From Methanomicrobiales archaeon (GTDB lineage Archaea > Halobacteriota > Methanomicrobia > Methanomicrobiales > Methanoculleaceae): a stretch of 6,430 nucleotides of DNA. Below the pieces are notes generated by a model. That model was not told the origin of the DNA. It worked only from the letters and a program-made list of their open reading frames with translations, and searched no databases. Positions within the stretch are counted from its first letter, which is position 1; every line of letters begins with the position of its first letter. Made by a program: the position numbers and the translations under genes. The stretch spans positions 1 through 6,430 of the forward strand of contig JAAZID010000033.1 in NCBI GenBank assembly GCA_012510295.1, read 5' to 3'. This document shows, one piece after another, positions 5,575 to 6,430 of the stretch.

Positions 5575-5826
5575 TTATCCGAGCGTATCCAGAAACTCAA
5601 TCAATGAGGGCAGGTCTGCTTTGATAAAAATTTCAGAGCCTTTTTTTATCCCGGCAAATTCGTCTAACGCGACGTCTTCGCCGTTAGGTGTGAGGACACG
5701 CTGACCCGGATCATCACATTCGACAATATACCCACTATCGTCGACCGTCTTATTAAAGCAAGACAGTATCTCAAGCTTCAGACCAGCATCGAAAGTGATA
5801 ATCCCTTCCTGAAGACTCCGTGACAT
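5575..5826 (-). CDS. Unrecognised 83-aa protein, first gene of the AT-rich module
   Basis: The frame runs from ATG at 5826-5824 to TAA at 5577-5575, one base before the next gene's ATG. I do not recognise the family. It opens with a short helix-like stretch (LKLEILSCFNKTV, 16-28), then YIVE, QRVLTPNGEDVALDEFAGI (42-60), KKGSEIFIKADLPSLIEF and a hydrophobic end. The segment from QRVLTPNGE to DLPSLIEF looks like a small conserved beta-rich unit. It is acidic, with no membrane segment or signal peptide. Purine-rich GGAG motifs precede the start (one about 11 bases away, another only 2), so the start is reasonable. It should be co-transcribed with the 272-residue gene. A small acidic protein encoded ahead of a larger one, in AT-rich foreign-looking DNA, fits an antitoxin- or partner-like role, but this is inference only. 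Confidence 0.72.
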   Translation of the reverse strand: MSRSLQEGIITFDAGLKLEILSCFNKTVDDSGYIVECDDPGQRVLTPNGEDVALDEFAGIKKGSEIFIKADLPSLIEFLDTLG

Positions 5827-6019
5827 TTCTCCACTAACTCCTACTGGAGGGCTTTATCCAGATAAACCTTCCTTAGTATCTCCCCGGTGAGGGGTAGAAT
5901 GCTCATAGCACTCTACAAATTCGCTTGAAGAGCATATAATCATATCCTGTAATCCCAAAATAGCCTTCACCAGAACCCCATCAAAGTAATCACCCCCCCT
6001 TCGCTCTACAGAGATCCCT
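5827..6019. other. Intergenic region with probable promoter of the AT-rich module
   Basis: No credible gene lies here; a minus-strand frame crosses it but shares its front half with the HD gene in another frame and has no proper start. On the minus strand ATTATATG (5940-5933) is TATA-like and could start a transcript near 5910, with a leader of about 85 bases. ATGCTC (5899-5904) and GAGCAT (5930-5935) form an inverted repeat with a 25-base spacer that overlaps this box, so a regulator could bind there. Confidence 0.35.
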
Positions 6020-6430
6020 TCAAAACCGATAGACCATCTGCCGTGTCCGCGACCCCTGCCGCTCCTCTCCCGGCGCAAGGCCACCAGCGTCGTCGCAGAC
6101 ACCACGGAGGGTCGCGCTCGCGTTGTCGGCAAAGTGGACCGCCCAGGCCTCGGGTGTCCGGGGCTTGACCTCGCCGTAGGGGCCGTGATGAGCCATCAGG
6201 ATATGGAGGAGGTGGTTGAATCGCGCCGGGTCAACCCCGGCGGAGTGCCGGAGGAGGGCGGCCGCGCCGAGCGCTGTATGACCGACGAGGGTGTACTCCG
6301 GGAGCGCGACAAATGAGAAGCCCTGGCGGCGGAAACACGATGCTTTGCCGATGTCGTGGAGGAGGGCACCCGCGAGGAGCACATCGGTATCCATATCCGT
6401 CCGTTTGACGCTCCCTGCGAGGGCGAGCGC
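6020..6430 (-). CDS. HD-domain phosphohydrolase, YhaM-like, C-terminal part (5' end outside window)
   Basis: The frame is open to the window edge and ends at a TGA (6022-6020), giving 136 visible residues. LLAGALLHDIGK (18-29) carries the HD pair His25-Asp26. Further metal ligands are expected at His51 (in LVGHTALG), His81/His82 (in MAHHGPYG) and Asp102 (in HFADN). The order LLAGALLHDIGK, GHTALGA, AHHG, K-P-R-T-P-E-A, HFADN is the pattern of the HD domain of YhaM-type 3'-5' exoribonucleases and their archaeal relatives. Whether this protein also has the N-terminal OB-fold of YhaM cannot be seen. It is cytoplasmic by appearance. Codon use is GC-rich like copA and unlike the adjacent module, so it belongs to the host background. 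A nucleotide-cleaving role is likely; the exact substrate is open. Confidence 0.85.
   Translation of the reverse strand, partial: ALALAGSVKRTDMDTDVLLAGALLHDIGKASCFRRQGFSFVALPEYTLVGHTALGAAALLRHSAGVDPARFNHLLHILMAHHGPYGEVKPRTPEAWAVHFADNASATLRGVCDDAGGLAPGEERQGSRTRQMVYRF

Noticed and set aside
5854..6132. Minus-strand 92-residue frame overlapping the HD gene.
   Set aside because: Its first half is the HD gene read in another frame. The second half (around GGDYFDGVLVKAILGLQD) looks slightly protein-like but has no start of its own.

Overview
The window most likely comes from a GC-rich euryarchaeon, probably a Methanomicrobiales methanogen of the Methanoculleus type. This rests on the PGF-pre-PGF surface-protein domain at the left edge, archaeal TATA-like boxes in the divergent promoter region, Shine-Dalgarno motifs near starts, PBS-lyase/HEAT repeat proteins and a YhaM-like HD protein. 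The lineage is an inference from gene content and composition; there is no rRNA or tRNA here to confirm it.

Layout from left to right. Bases 1-502 (+) hold the 3' end of a surface-anchored PGF-pre-PGF protein with a Thr/Pro-rich stalk and a C-terminal membrane anchor. Bases 503-1445 are poor in genes. They contain a stop-bounded relic of a HEAT-repeat gene (568-732, -), a strong hairpin between two purine-rich direct repeats (833-902), a probable 53-residue zinc-ribbon protein (916-1077, -) and about 370 bp rich in inverted repeats. Bases 1446-2096 (-) encode an intact HEAT-repeat protein with an unusual central segment. It shares a divergent promoter region with copA (2266-4707, +), a complete Cu(+)-exporting P1B-1 ATPase with two N-terminal metal-binding domains.

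Convergent to copA, bases 4755-5826 (-) form a two-gene module of unrecognised function: an 83-residue protein followed, after a single base, by a 272-residue protein. The module is clearly more AT-rich than its surroundings and is a good candidate for acquired DNA. The right edge (6020-6430, -) holds the C-terminal part of an HD-domain phosphohydrolase of the YhaM-like type.

How the genes relate: copA stands alone as a copper export gene, with no adjacent copper regulator or chaperone visible. The HEAT gene is divergent from it, so shared regulation is possible but not shown. The two AT-rich genes are almost certainly co-transcribed and translationally coupled. The window contains no complete mobile element, CRISPR array, or RNA gene that I can name. 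The best candidate for something undescribed is the two-gene AT-rich module.
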